NCBI GenBank assembly: GCA_020853775.1
Contig: JADYYH010000044.1
Location: 38,457 to 102,456 of the forward strand
Reading direction: 5' to 3'
DNA from: Nitrospira sp.
Lineage (GTDB): Bacteria; Nitrospirota; Nitrospiria; Nitrospirales; Nitrospiraceae
DNA: 64,000 nucleotides
The notes beneath the pieces were generated by a model, which saw nothing but the letters and a program-made list of their open reading frames with translations, was not told the origin of the DNA and made no database searches. Below, in pieces: positions 16,857 through 26,732 of this stretch (position 1 is the stretch's first letter; every line of letters begins with the position of its first letter). The translations under genes and the position numbers were made by a program.

Positions 16857-18572
16857 TTAGGCTTCGGAATCGTTCTGGTTCCGCTTCCGGCTTTGCTTGG
16901 CCGCGCGTCCCAGGGTTTGGTCGATTCCGCCCTGTGAAGCATGGAATTCATCCACCTGGCGGCGGTCGGAGTCCAGCTGGTGATCGCGGAGGCTGAGCGC
17001 GATCTTCCGCTCGTCGCGATCCACCTTGATGATCTTCGCCGTGACGTCATCACCCGGCTTGAACTTTTCTTCCATGCGAACGTTGGCGTCGAGACCCACT
17101 TCGCTGATGTGGATCAAGCCTTCCACGTCCCCGTCCAGTTCGATAAAGAGTCCGAAATCAGCGATCTTGCTGACCTTGCCGGTAATGCTATCGCCGACCC
17201 GGTACTTGCTGGGAATCTGCTCTTCCCACGGATCGCGGGACAATTGCTTGTAGCCCAGCGAGAGGCGTTCCTTTTCCTTGTCGATGCGAATCACCACGGC
17301 ATCCACCTTCTGGCCCTTCTTGAAGAGCTCCGATGGATGCTTGATGTGCTTCGTCCAGGACATGTCGGAAATGTGAATTAAGCCATCGATACCTTCTTCC
17401 AATCCCACGAACGCGCCGAAGTCGGTCAGGCTCTTCACCTTGCCTTCGATCCGCGTGCCGGCCGGATATTTGGCTTCGATCATGTCCCAGGGATTCGGCG
17501 CGGTCTGCTTCATACCCAAGGAAATCTTGCGGCTTCCCGGATCGATATTCAAGACGGCCGCTTCCACCTGATCACCCACCGACACCACACGCGATGGGTG
17601 CCGCACTTCGTGCGTCCACGACATCTCGGACACGTGGACTAAGCCTTCCACGCCCGGCTCCAGTTCGACGAACGCGCCATAATCGGTCAAGCTCACCACG
17701 CGACCACGGACGCGCGTGCCTACCGGGTACTTCGCCGCCACCCCGGTCCAGGGATCTGCCGACTTCTGCTTGAGGCCCAATGAAATACGGCCGGTTTCCC
17801 GATCGTACTTGAGCACGGTGACTTCGACTTTGTCGCTGACCTGGAACAACTCGGATGGATGTCCCACACGGCCCCACGACATATCGGTGATATGCAACAA
17901 GCCGTCGATGCCGCCCAGATCGATGAATGCACCGTAATCGGTGATGTTCTTGACCGTGCCTTGAATCAACTGGCCTTCCTTCAACGTGGCCAATGTCGTC
18001 TGGCGACGTCGGTCGCGGGTTTCCTCCAGCAGGACGCGCCGGGAAACCACCACATTGCCGCGGCGATGGTTGATCTTGATGATCTTCAGCGGGAAGGTCT
18101 TGCCGACCAACCCATCGAGATCACGGACGGGATGCAGATCGATCTGCGAACCGGGCAAGAACGCCTTGACGCCGATATCGACCATCATGCCGCCCTTGAT
18201 GCGGGAAATGATCTTTCCCTCGATGCTTTTTTCTTCTTTATGCAGCTTCTCCAATTCCTCCCAGATTTTCATCTTGTCGGCTTTTTCTTTGGAGAGCACC
18301 AGATTGCCGTCCGCGTCCTCGCATTCTTCGAGATACACCTGCAGGCGATCGCCCACTTTCAATTGTCCCAATTCTTCCTGCGAGAACTGATCGGCTGGAA
18401 TCATCCCCTCGGACTTGTAGCCGATATCGACGACGACTTTGTCCTTACCGATCGCGACGACCATGCCCTCGGTGATGGTGCCTTCCTCAAAATTCCGGAA
18501 GGTTTCCTCATACATCGCCGCTAAGGCATCGCGGTCGAGCTTGGGTTCGCTTTGTGGGGTGGCAGTACTCAT
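16857..18572 (-). CDS. rpsA: 30S ribosomal protein S1
   Basis: Delivers mRNA to the 30S subunit. The 571 residues contain six S1 RNA-binding (OB-fold) repeats, the full Gram-negative-type complement. The last four are most alike (TDYGAFIDLGG, TDYGAFVELEPG, TDFGAFVGLEEG, ADFGLFIELDGD), while the first two are the diverged ribosome-docking copies. Gene order plsC-rpsA-sppA-ihfB is consistent with the widespread cmk-rpsA-ihfB cluster. The start is ATG 18572. Confidence 0.97.
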   Translation of the reverse strand: MSTATPQSEPKLDRDALAAMYEETFRNFEEGTITEGMVVAIGKDKVVVDIGYKSEGMIPADQFSQEELGQLKVGDRLQVYLEECEDADGNLVLSKEKADKMKIWEELEKLHKEEKSIEGKIISRIKGGMMVDIGVKAFLPGSQIDLHPVRDLDGLVGKTFPLKIIKINHRRGNVVVSRRVLLEETRDRRRQTTLATLKEGQLIQGTVKNITDYGAFIDLGGIDGLLHITDMSWGRVGHPSELFQVSDKVEVTVLKYDRETGRISLGLKQKSADPWTGVAAKYPVGTRVRGRVVSLTDYGAFVELEPGVEGLVHVSEMSWTHEVRHPSRVVSVGDQVEAAVLNIDPGSRKISLGMKQTAPNPWDMIEAKYPAGTRIEGKVKSLTDFGAFVGLEEGIDGLIHISDMSWTKHIKHPSELFKKGQKVDAVVIRIDKEKERLSLGYKQLSRDPWEEQIPSKYRVGDSITGKVSKIADFGLFIELDGDVEGLIHISEVGLDANVRMEEKFKPGDDVTAKIIKVDRDERKIALSLRDHQLDSDRRQVDEFHASQGGIDQTLGRAAKQSRKRNQNDSEA

Positions 18573-18626
18573 GAAAGGTCCGTCCTCCGGCCTATGCCGG
18601 GTGCTGATAGTGAAAAAACCCGAGTC

Positions 18627-19322
18627 TTACTCAGCGTTGCAAGACTTGGCTGCCGGTCTTGGCTCTAGATCATGCGACGGTCCGGCCTCGGCCTTCCCGT
18701 CTCCGGGGTTCGGCACCTGTCCGAGCTCCGCAATCTTTGCCATCACCGTACGACTGACATGTTGATAAAACACTTTGCCTTCCAGGTGCGCGGCTTCTGC
18801 CGAGAAGTCCAACGGGTCTCCGTAAGTCACTGTCACACGGCGAAATCTCGGCCACTTGGCCCCGGGGGGCAGCACCTCAAACGTCCCGCCGATATGCGCG
18901 GGGACTACGCGGCATCCCGTTTGCGACACGATCACCCCGATCCCTGGCTTCCCCGGTTTCAACGCACCGGTCATCGTCCGCCCGCCTTCGGGGAAAATGG
19001 CCACCGCCTTTTCCTCGTTGATCAAGGCGACCGCTTTACTGAAGGCGTCCCGATCGAGGCGGCCGATCCGTAACGGAATCCATCCCAATGCTTGCAGCAG
19101 GCCGTTGAGCAGCGGGATCGGAAACAAGTCATGCCGCCCCATGTACCAGACCCGCCGGGGAATGCCACAACCCAGCAACGGAATATCCAGATAGCTGGCG
19201 TGGTTCGACGCGATCAACAGTCCGCCTTGTCGCGGCACCCGGCCGATGGTGCGATACCGGAAACAGATCCAGCCGATACTGCGCGAGAGGACCCACAAGA
19301 GGGCATAGAGTGCGGAGCTCAC
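18627..19322 (-). CDS. plsC: 1-acyl-sn-glycerol-3-phosphate acyltransferase
   Basis: Acylates lysophosphatidic acid to phosphatidic acid at the inner membrane. The acyltransferase HxxxxD box is NHASYLD and the glycerolphosphate-binding motif is FPEGGRT. A hydrophobic N-terminus (residues 1-20) can associate with the membrane. It overlaps the upstream cmk gene by four bases. The cmk-plsC-rpsA order is common. The C-terminus has a short Pro/Glu-rich extension. Confidence 0.92.
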   Translation of the reverse strand: MSSALYALLWVLSRSIGWICFRYRTIGRVPRQGGLLIASNHASYLDIPLLGCGIPRRVWYMGRHDLFPIPLLNGLLQALGWIPLRIGRLDRDAFSKAVALINEEKAVAIFPEGGRTMTGALKPGKPGIGVIVSQTGCRVVPAHIGGTFEVLPPGAKWPRFRRVTVTYGDPLDFSAEAAHLEGKVFYQHVSRTVMAKIAELGQVPNPGDGKAEAGPSHDLEPRPAAKSCNAE

Positions 19323-20017
19323 AATCGCGCCGCAACCACAGCCATCATGTGCGAGACGACCTCCTCCACCGGCATGCTCGACGTGTCGAGCCGCTCCGCA
19401 TCGGGTGCGGGAATCAACGGCGCCACCGCGCGGGAGCGGTCACGAGCATCACGCCCGGTGAGGTCGCGCTTGGTCTGATCGAAGTGAACCGAATGCCCCG
19501 CCGCCACCAACTCACGATGGCGTCTCGTCGCGCGGACCTCCGCATCGGCCTCGAGAAAAAACTTCACATCCGCTTCCGGAAACACGCGGGTTCCAATGTC
19601 GCGCCCCTCCGCCACGACACATCCTTCGGCACCGATTTGCCGTTGCACCGGTAGCAGCCATTCGCGAACGGCCGGGATGGCGGACACCATCGAGGCCAGT
19701 GCCGTCACTTCCGGGGTTCGCAGCTCTCCGGTAATATCGCGCCCATTCAGCAGCACATGGGATTGTTCCGGGCCACAGGCCATCTGCAGTGTCGTTTGAG
19801 GAAGCAACGCGGCGATGGCGAGGTGATCGTCAGGGCTGAGCCCCGTATTGTGAACTTTCCAGGCAATGGCGCGATACAAGGCCCCGGTATCCAAGTATAA
19901 ATATCCGAGCCGCAACGCCAAGAGTCGCGCCACCGTACTCTTTCCCACGCCGGCCGGACCATCAATCGCGATGATCAAGCCACGTTTGCCGCGGTTGGCG
20001 ATACCGATTTCACCCAC
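19319..20017 (-). CDS. cmk: Cytidylate kinase
   Basis: Phosphorylates CMP and dCMP. The P-loop is IDGPAGVGKST near residue 17, followed by LDTGALYRA and the GRDIGT substrate loop. The length, 232 residues, is typical. It lies 12 bases after aroA and overlaps plsC by four bases, so aroA-cmk-plsC form a tightly packed unit. Confidence 0.96.
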   Translation of the reverse strand: MGEIGIANRGKRGLIIAIDGPAGVGKSTVARLLALRLGYLYLDTGALYRAIAWKVHNTGLSPDDHLAIAALLPQTTLQMACGPEQSHVLLNGRDITGELRTPEVTALASMVSAIPAVREWLLPVQRQIGAEGCVVAEGRDIGTRVFPEADVKFFLEADAEVRATRRHRELVAAGHSVHFDQTKRDLTGRDARDRSRAVAPLIPAPDAERLDTSSMPVEEVVSHMMAVVAARL

Positions 20018-20029
20018 GCAATCCTCGCA

Positions 20030-21358
20030 CTATAGACCTTTCCCAGAATCAGTCAACAGTTCCAAGAGCTTACGATCAAAGTTCGGGAAGGAGGTTTCGA
20101 TACAGGCGGTATTCTGGATCTGCGTCGCCTTGGACGCGGTCAACCCGCCGATGGCGACAGACATGGCCACGCGATGATCGCCGTGGCTTTCGCAGATGGC
20201 CCCGGTCAGGACTCCATTGGCGCCGGAGCGTCCCAGCCCTTGAATGACCATCCCGTCTGGCCGCTCTTCGATGCGCGCACCCATCGCGCGCAACTCTGTT
20301 GCCATGGTGGCGATCCGGTCGCTTTCTTTCACCCGCAGTTCTTCAGCGCCGGTGATCACGGTTTCCCCCTCCGCCACGGCTGCTGCCACGCAGAGAATAG
20401 GAAATTCATCGATGGTCTGAGGAATCTGATCGGGTCCGATGCGTACGCCGTGGAGCGGTCTTGAGAGCACCCGCAAATCCGCGACGGGCTCCCCCGCCTC
20501 CTCGCGCGGATTCAGCATCTCGATATGCGCGCCCATCTGGCGCAAGATGTCGATCAGGCCGGTTCGCGTCGGATTCATCCCCACATTACGAATCGTGACA
20601 TCGGAATTCGGGACAATGGAAGCTCCGACCAGGAAAAATGCCGCAGCCGAGAGATCACCGGGCACCACCACCGGTTTGCCACTCCAACGGACAGAAGGAC
20701 GCCCTTCGATCCGGACCGTGCATCCGTCACGCTCGAACGGAATCCCGAAATAGGCGAACATGCGCTCGGTGTGATCTCGCGAAAGCCGGGGCTCGGAGAT
20801 CGTCGTGAGGCCATCCGCATACAGTGCCGCAAAGAGCAGTGACGATTTAATTTGAGCGCTCGCCACCGGCGAGACATAGCACATGCCCTTGAGCCTCGTC
20901 CCCGTGATGGCCAAGGGCGCAAGTTCCCCGCCCTTCCGCCCGGCAATGGTTGCGCCCATCGCGCGCAGCGGCTTCACCACCCGCCCCATAGGACGTCGCC
21001 TGATCGATTCGTCTCCGGTGAGGATTGTAAAAAAATCCTGCCCCGCCAACAGCCCAGCCATCAAACGGATTCCGGTCCCGGAATTGCCGCAATCGATTGG
21101 GCCGAACGGTTCCGTCAATCCCCACATGCCTTTGCCGTAGACCGTCAACGATTCCGGCGTCTCCTCGATTCGTACTCCCAGCGACTGGAAGGCGCGCATG
21201 GTATTCAAGCAATCTTCGCCGCGGCAATACTCCGTCACGGTGCTCGTTCCTTCGGCCAACGCCGTGAGGATGATGGCTCGATGCGTGACGGACTTATCGC
21301 CCGGCACCGTGATGGTGCCCTTCAACGGGCGGCCTGGCGTGATCGTTAACGAAACCAT
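20030..21358 (-). CDS. aroA: 3-phosphoshikimate 1-carboxyvinyltransferase (EPSP synthase)
   Basis: Joins phosphoenolpyruvate to shikimate-3-phosphate in the chorismate pathway. Visible motifs are GDKSVTHRA near the N-terminus, the GNSGTGIRLMAGLLAGQ phosphate/PEP loop, and RVKESDRI near the C-terminus. The loop has Gly-Thr-Gly-Ile-Arg where class I enzymes have GTAMRP; this resembles the class II type (inference). The length, 442 residues, is standard. It is six bases after tyrA. Confidence 0.96.
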   Translation of the reverse strand: MVSLTITPGRPLKGTITVPGDKSVTHRAIILTALAEGTSTVTEYCRGEDCLNTMRAFQSLGVRIEETPESLTVYGKGMWGLTEPFGPIDCGNSGTGIRLMAGLLAGQDFFTILTGDESIRRRPMGRVVKPLRAMGATIAGRKGGELAPLAITGTRLKGMCYVSPVASAQIKSSLLFAALYADGLTTISEPRLSRDHTERMFAYFGIPFERDGCTVRIEGRPSVRWSGKPVVVPGDLSAAAFFLVGASIVPNSDVTIRNVGMNPTRTGLIDILRQMGAHIEMLNPREEAGEPVADLRVLSRPLHGVRIGPDQIPQTIDEFPILCVAAAVAEGETVITGAEELRVKESDRIATMATELRAMGARIEERPDGMVIQGLGRSGANGVLTGAICESHGDHRVAMSVAIGGLTASKATQIQNTACIETSFPNFDRKLLELLTDSGKGL

Positions 21359-21364
21359 CGCAGC

Positions 21365-22261
21365 TTAGGCCTTCCCTGGCGTTCGGGGAATGAGTTGTTC
21401 GCGTTCGTGCTTGGCCTTGTCCAATTGTTTTTCGATCCCAGCCGCATCACCGGCGGCAATCAACCGTTTCAACTCACCGAGATGCCGTTCATAGGTCTCG
21501 ATCAACGACACCACGTTGTCCCGATTCCAGAGGAAAATGTCTCGCCACATCTCCGGAGAACTAGCGGCGATCCTGGTGGTGTCGCGCAATCCGCCGCCGG
21601 AATGACCGGCCAGATCCAGTTCTGGCACGCCATGGTCGCGCACATCCGCCAAGGCCGTCATCAACGCAAAGGCTGCCACATGTGGCAAGTGACTGACGGC
21701 GCCAAGGATCTTGTCGTGGAGGAACGGGTCCATCTCGAGCACGATCGAACCCGCGAGTTCCCAGATTCTACGAACAATCTTCAGTGCCTCGGAATCTGTG
21801 TGGGCGGTGGGCGTCAGAATGCAGCGGGCACCGGAAAAGAGCGTCTCCGATCCGGCGGCCACCCCCGTCTTTTCCTTACCGGCAATGGGATGGGCGCCGA
21901 CAAATTTTACCCCTGACGGCAGCAGAGCCTCGGCCCTGGTGACCAATTCCCCCTTCACGCTGCCGACATCGCTGACGATCGTATCGGGCTTGAGGCATCC
22001 CGCCCATTCCTGCAAATGCTGCTCATAGGTGTCTACCGGCGTGGCCAGCAAGACGAAGTCTGCCTGTTCGACGCCTTCGCGCGGATCAGCCACGTACCGA
22101 TCGATGGCGCCGACCTCAACCGCCGTTTTCAGGTTCTCCACGCGGCGGCCGATGCCGACGACGGAATCCGCCAGCTTCTGACGACGCAGGATCATCCCTA
22201 GGGAGCCGCCGATGAGGCCGACCCCGATAATGGCCACTTGTTTAAAATGTGGTGTCGTCAT
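21365..22261 (-). CDS. tyrA: Prephenate/arogenate dehydrogenase
   Basis: Oxidative decarboxylation of prephenate (or arogenate) towards tyrosine. The N-terminal Rossmann fold has GVGLIGGSLG, followed by the SVKG and AHPIAGKEKTG substrate motifs and the SHLPH helix. It has no fused chorismate mutase or ACT domain; the mutase is probably supplied by PheA. At 298 residues it is the plain TyrA type. Specificity cannot be decided from sequence. Confidence 0.94.
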   Translation of the reverse strand: MTTPHFKQVAIIGVGLIGGSLGMILRRQKLADSVVGIGRRVENLKTAVEVGAIDRYVADPREGVEQADFVLLATPVDTYEQHLQEWAGCLKPDTIVSDVGSVKGELVTRAEALLPSGVKFVGAHPIAGKEKTGVAAGSETLFSGARCILTPTAHTDSEALKIVRRIWELAGSIVLEMDPFLHDKILGAVSHLPHVAAFALMTALADVRDHGVPELDLAGHSGGGLRDTTRIAASSPEMWRDIFLWNRDNVVSLIETYERHLGELKRLIAAGDAAGIEKQLDKAKHEREQLIPRTPGKA

Positions 22262-22315
22262 TGGATACTTGCCGGGTTCTCAAGATATGCCCAGGTCAAT
22301 GTCTTGCCGCGATCC

Positions 22316-23329
22316 TTACAAGGTGCGATCGACTGCGGCGGCGATCTTGCGCAAATCTCCCATCAGTTCTTTGAATTTCGACGGCCGGATAGATTCCTCT
22401 CCGTCACACAGGGCACATTCGGGATTGGAATGCACTTCGATCAACAGGCCATCGGCTCCGGCAGCGATCGCCGCTTTGGACATCGGCGCCACCAAATCCC
22501 ACTTGCCGGTGGCATGACTCGGATCGACGATGACGGGAAGATGCGACAGATCCTTGAGCGTCGGGATGGCCGCGAGATCCAGCGTGTTCCGATACTGCGT
22601 TTCAAAGGTGCGGATCCCGCGCTCGCACAACATGACGTTGCGGTTGCCGCGGGACATGATGTACTCCGCAGAGAGCAGAAACTCCTTGATGGTGGCCGAG
22701 AGGCCGCGCTTCAACAACACCGGCTTATCGTACGCGCCGACTTCCTTGAGGAGCTCGAAATTCTGCATGTTACGGGCGCCGATTTGAATGATGTCGGCCT
22801 TTTCCAAGAAGAGTTCGATATCACGGGTATCGAGAATCTCGCTCACGACCGGCAGGCCGGTCTGCTTTTTGGCCTCCACCAGGTAATCCAGCCCTTCGCG
22901 TCCCAATCCCTGGAAGGAATAGGGCGAGGTCCGCGGCTTATACGCCCCGCCTCGCAAAACCGTCGCGCCGGCCGATTTGACTTCGTGGGCGATCCCCACA
23001 GTCAATTCCAAACGTTCGACCGCGCAGGGCCCGGCCATGATCGTAATTTTCTTGTCGCCGATCTTGACGCCGTTGACGTCGATGATCGTATTTTCTTTCT
23101 TAAACTCGCGACTGACGAGCTTCCACGGAGCCAGAATCGGCAACACACTTTCCACACCAGGCAAGGCGGTCAACGGCTGATTGTGCAAGATCCGGTCGTC
23201 GCCGATTACGCCGATAATGGTCCGCTCCTGCCCGGCCGAGATGTGCGACTTCAGCCCCAATTCCCGAAGCCGGTCGGTGATGTGATCGACTTCCCGCTCC
23301 GAAGCGTCAGGCTTCAAGACAATAATCAT
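22316..23329 (-). CDS. aroF: 3-deoxy-7-phosphoheptulonate synthase, type I beta
   Basis: Condenses PEP and erythrose-4-phosphate, the entry step to aromatic synthesis. Residues 1-70 are the ferredoxin-like regulatory domain typical of the Thermotoga-type enzyme. The barrel follows, with metal- and PEP-site motifs [28 protein letters not shown], and DPSHATG near the end. This subfamily is usually feedback-inhibited through the N-terminal domain (family knowledge). It lies between hisC and tyrA on the same strand. Confidence 0.95.
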   Translation of the reverse strand: MIIVLKPDASEREVDHITDRLRELGLKSHISAGQERTIIGVIGDDRILHNQPLTALPGVESVLPILAPWKLVSREFKKENTIIDVNGVKIGDKKITIMAGPCAVERLELTVGIAHEVKSAGATVLRGGAYKPRTSPYSFQGLGREGLDYLVEAKKQTGLPVVSEILDTRDIELFLEKADIIQIGARNMQNFELLKEVGAYDKPVLLKRGLSATIKEFLLSAEYIMSRGNRNVMLCERGIRTFETQYRNTLDLAAIPTLKDLSHLPVIVDPSHATGKWDLVAPMSKAAIAAGADGLLIEVHSNPECALCDGEESIRPSKFKELMGDLRKIAAAVDRTL

Positions 23330-23347
23330 GGTCTCATCTCGCTTTCC

Positions 23348-24433
23348 TTATTGCGACGCGCGTGTGACGTCTTCCAGCGCGCTCAGGAACAATTGGTTTT
23401 CTTCCGGGAGCCCGATCGTCACCCGCAACATGCGGCCTTCGATGTGGCGCACAATGATGCCCTTGGCCAACAACGCGTCAAAGACTGCGCGCCCGCTTCT
23501 TCCGACATCGAAATAGAGAAAATTCGTTTCACTGGGCAAGGCCTCGAACCCGAGCCGGCGCAGACCGGCACGCACCGTGTCCATTTCCACGTGATTGAGC
23601 TGGCGGCTTGCTGCCACATGCGCGTCGTCGTCCAGCGCCGCCAATGCGGCACGTTGCGCCATGCTGTTGGCGTTGAAGGGGGGACGGATTCGATTCAAGT
23701 AATTGGTGATTTCAGGGGTGGTGAGGCCATACCCGATGCGCAAGCCCGCTAATCCATAAATCTTGGAGAAGGTCCGCAAGACGATGACAGGGCGGCCGGC
23801 CTTGACGTACCTGAGCGACTCAGGGAATTCCGGATGCCGCACATATTCGTAATAGGCCTCATCGAACACAACCACGACATGGTCTGGCACCTGCTCCATC
23901 AAGGCCGCCACTTCCGCCTTGGTCGCCATGGTGCCGGTCGGATTATTGGGGTTGCACACGAAGAGCAACCGCGTCTTGTCGGTGATGGCCGCGGCCATGG
24001 CGGGCAAATCGTGATGCCAATTTTTCTGAGGCACTTCAACCGCTACCCCGTGCGCCGCCTTGACCTCCATTTTATAAATCACGAAGGTCTGTTCGGCCAT
24101 CACGGCCTCGTCTCCCGGCGACAGGAATGTCCGCGCGAGCAGGCCGAGGATTTCATCGGAGCCGTTTCCAAGTATCACCTGGTCCGGCGCGACCTTCCAG
24201 CGCTCAGCCAAGGCTCCGCGCAAGCGGAACGCTCCGCCGTCCGGATACCGGTGCAAGGTCGGCACCGTCTCGGCGAGCACGGCCATGGCCTTCGGCGAGG
24301 GCCCGATCGGATTTTCGTTGGAGGCCAGCTTCACCGCGCGCGGCAAGCCCAACTCTCGCTGTAGCTCTTCGATGGGTTTTCCAGGCACGTACGGCACGAG
24401 GGAGGCGATGTCGGGATGCACCTTCAATGGCAT
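23348..24433 (-). CDS. hisC: Histidinol-phosphate / aromatic aminotransferase
   Basis: A PLP-dependent class I/II aminotransferase of 361 residues. Motifs are SNENPIGPSP at the N-terminus, CNPNNPTG, DEAYYEY, the PLP-lysine in RTFSKIYGLAGLRIGYG, and the C-terminal RVTIGLPEEN. By sequence it is HisC-like. Its position between pheA and aroF/tyrA suggests that it also, or mainly, transaminates phenylpyruvate or prephenate (inference). Confidence 0.9.
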   Translation of the reverse strand: MPLKVHPDIASLVPYVPGKPIEELQRELGLPRAVKLASNENPIGPSPKAMAVLAETVPTLHRYPDGGAFRLRGALAERWKVAPDQVILGNGSDEILGLLARTFLSPGDEAVMAEQTFVIYKMEVKAAHGVAVEVPQKNWHHDLPAMAAAITDKTRLLFVCNPNNPTGTMATKAEVAALMEQVPDHVVVVFDEAYYEYVRHPEFPESLRYVKAGRPVIVLRTFSKIYGLAGLRIGYGLTTPEITNYLNRIRPPFNANSMAQRAALAALDDDAHVAASRQLNHVEMDTVRAGLRRLGFEALPSETNFLYFDVGRSGRAVFDALLAKGIIVRHIEGRMLRVTIGLPEENQLFLSALEDVTRASQ

Positions 24434-24449
24434 GGTGTCACTCGGACCT

Positions 24450-25526
24450 CTAGGAGTAGGCGGGATACGACCCGAGAATCTTCATGAACAAGCAGCGGCT
24501 CTTGACCTCTTCCGCCGCTTTCTTGACCCGCTCCTCGTCGATATGGCCCTCGATATCGACAAAGAAAATGTATTCCCAGGCTTTGCGACGCGAGGGACGC
24601 GATTCGATCTTCGTCATGTTCAAGCCATGGGAGGCAAAGGGTCGCAACAAGTCGTACAGCGCGCCGACCTTGTCCTTGACCGACAACATCAGCGAGGTTT
24701 TATCCCGGCCCGTCCGCTCCGGCGCCTTCTGTGACAGCACCAGAAACCGCGTGAAATTATTGATGTTGTCTTCGATTCTCGCCGTCACGACCTTTAAGCC
24801 ATAGAGCTGGGACGCCAATTCCGACGCGATCGCGGCGGCCGAAGGATCATCCACCGACATTTCCGCAGCCCGCGCGGTACTCGCCACCTCCGACACCGGT
24901 ACGTGGGGCAGGTTGGTCTCCAGCCAATTTCGGCATTGCGCAATGGCGTGGGGATGCGAATAGATGCGCTTGATGTCTGCCGCAATTCCGCTTTTTGACA
25001 TGAGATGGTGCGCAACTTCCTGCAGCACTTCGCCATAGATCAACAGGTTGGAATCGACGAACATGTCGAGGGTGTGATTCACCACGCCTTCCGTCGTGTT
25101 CTCGATCGGCACCACGCCGAAATGGGCGCGTCCCCGTTCCACCTCACTGAAGACATCCTTAATGCTGTTGACGGGGATATAGTGCGCCGAGGCGCCGAAT
25201 TTTTGCATGCAGGCCATATGGGTAAATGTGGCCCTCGGTCCAAGGTAGGCGACCTTTTGCGGCCCTTCCAAGGATAACGACGCCGACATGATTTCCCGAT
25301 ATACCGCACGGATGGCCTCGGTGGGAAAGGGGCCGGTATTTTGTCTGCTGAGACGATCGAAAATCGCTGCTTCGCGCCCCGGCGTGTGCAGATTCGCGTC
25401 TGCGTCTTTGAGCTTTTTCAGTCGACCGATCTCAATGACCGATTTCGAGCGCTCGTTCAGGAGGCGCAAAATCTGATCGTCGAGCCGATCGATTTGTTCG
25501 CGATGGACTTGCAAGTCATCAGACAT
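24450..25526 (-). CDS. pheA: Bifunctional chorismate mutase / prephenate dehydratase
   Basis: Makes phenylpyruvate from chorismate. The N-terminal AroQ-type mutase (residues about 1-85) has the REQIDRLDDQILRLLNERS helix. The dehydratase follows (YLGPRATFTH, VVPIENTTEGVV), then an ACT domain with ESRPSRRKAWEYIFFVD for phenylalanine feedback. The start is placed at MSDDLQ (25526), preceded by GAGGAGG 13 bases upstream; the longer frame to 25613 adds 29 basic residues. Length about 358, the normal P-protein size. Confidence 0.95.
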   Translation of the reverse strand: MSDDLQVHREQIDRLDDQILRLLNERSKSVIEIGRLKKLKDADANLHTPGREAAIFDRLSRQNTGPFPTEAIRAVYREIMSASLSLEGPQKVAYLGPRATFTHMACMQKFGASAHYIPVNSIKDVFSEVERGRAHFGVVPIENTTEGVVNHTLDMFVDSNLLIYGEVLQEVAHHLMSKSGIAADIKRIYSHPHAIAQCRNWLETNLPHVPVSEVASTARAAEMSVDDPSAAAIASELASQLYGLKVVTARIEDNINNFTRFLVLSQKAPERTGRDKTSLMLSVKDKVGALYDLLRPFASHGLNMTKIESRPSRRKAWEYIFFVDIEGHIDEERVKKAAEEVKSRCLFMKILGSYPAYS

Positions 25527-25665
25527 GACGGGGGGATTTCCTCCTCGCAGCAGGCGTCTTTTCGAACGACGCTCCGCGAAACGAGTCCAAGCCAAAGGGC
25601 TGCGCTTGGACAAGTGGGTATCCTACAGGAGCCACTGCCGGCATTGCAAGGATAGGTCTGGGGAT

Positions 25666-26703
25666 TCAAGGAGTTGCGAGCGAATCCGCCTCACCGGACA
25701 ACGGAAGCAGGTCTTTCTGTTTCTTGAAATGCTCGTAGGCCGACCTGGTCGCCTGACGGCCGCGGCCAGTGCGTTCCAGAAAGCCCGCCTGGATCAAATA
25801 GGGTTCGTACACATCTTCGAGGGTGCCCTTATCCTCCTGCACCGCGGCAGCCAACGAATCAACCCCGACCGGGCCACCATTAAACTTTTCGATGACGGTC
25901 AGAAGCACGCGCCGGTCCATCTCATCCAATCCGGCCGCATCGACCGCCAACCAGGCCAGGGCATCCTGCGCGACTGGTTGAGTGATGCGTCCTCCGGCTT
26001 TGATTTGGGCATAGTCCCGAATGCGCTTAATCAATCGGTTGACGATGCGGGGTGTTCCCCGGGCCCGGCGAGCAATCTCAGCCGCACCGGCCTCGTCGAT
26101 GGGAATACTCAGCAGCCCTGCTGAACGCGTGACGATCGACGTCAGTTCCGCAGAAGAATAAAACTCCAACCGGTGCACTAATCCGAAACGATCGCGTAGC
26201 GGGGAGGTCAACGCCCCAGCCCTGGTCGTGGCTCCAACCAGGGTAAACCGAGGCAATTCGAGTTTCACGGTTCTTGTCGAAGCGCCCTGTCCGACGACCA
26301 GATCGAGCTGATAGTCCTCCATCGCCGGATAGAGGGCCTCCTCCACCGACGCCGGTAACCGGTGAATTTCATCGATAAACAAGACATCCCGTTCCTGCAG
26401 ATTGGTCAGAATCGCGGCGAGATCACCCGCGTGGCTCAAGACAAGCCCGGACGTCGAACGGATGGCCGATCCCATTTCCCTGGCAATAATGTGCGCGATC
26501 GTCGTCTTGCCCAGGCCTGGGGGACCGTAAAAGATCGCATGGTCCAAGGCCTCGCCGCGGCGCTTGGCCGCTTCGATACAAATCTCCAGCGATTCCTTCA
26601 TCCGTGGTTGCCCGACGTACTCCCGCAAACTCTGCGGCCGCAGCGCCGCCTCGAGCCCGCGCTCGTCGTCGGTCAGTTGGTTGCTCACGGTGCGGTCAGA
26701 CAT
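25666..26703 (-). CDS. ruvB: Holliday junction branch-migration ATPase RuvB
   Basis: The hexameric motor that drives branch migration with RuvA. The AAA+ core has the Walker [12 protein letters not shown] and Walker [10 protein letters not shown], the sensor GATTRAGAL, and a C-terminal winged-helix with a [11 protein letters not shown]-contact segment. The length, 345 residues, is standard. ruvA lies upstream, but a small secreted-protein gene is inserted between them. No ruvC is visible. Confidence 0.97.
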   Translation of the reverse strand: MSDRTVSNQLTDDERGLEAALRPQSLREYVGQPRMKESLEICIEAAKRRGEALDHAIFYGPPGLGKTTIAHIIAREMGSAIRSTSGLVLSHAGDLAAILTNLQERDVLFIDEIHRLPASVEEALYPAMEDYQLDLVVGQGASTRTVKLELPRFTLVGATTRAGALTSPLRDRFGLVHRLEFYSSAELTSIVTRSAGLLSIPIDEAGAAEIARRARGTPRIVNRLIKRIRDYAQIKAGGRITQPVAQDALAWLAVDAAGLDEMDRRVLLTVIEKFNGGPVGVDSLAAAVQEDKGTLEDVYEPYLIQAGFLERTGRGRQATRSAYEHFKKQKDLLPLSGEADSLATP

Positions 26704-26732
26704 GGCGAATTCCTAGAGGACATGCTCTTCAG

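Noticed and set aside
22238..23752. A 504-codon plus-strand frame across aroF and hisC
   Set aside because: It lies antisense to two clearly conserved enzymes and has no recognisable domain or ribosome site; long antisense frames are expected in GC-rich DNA.
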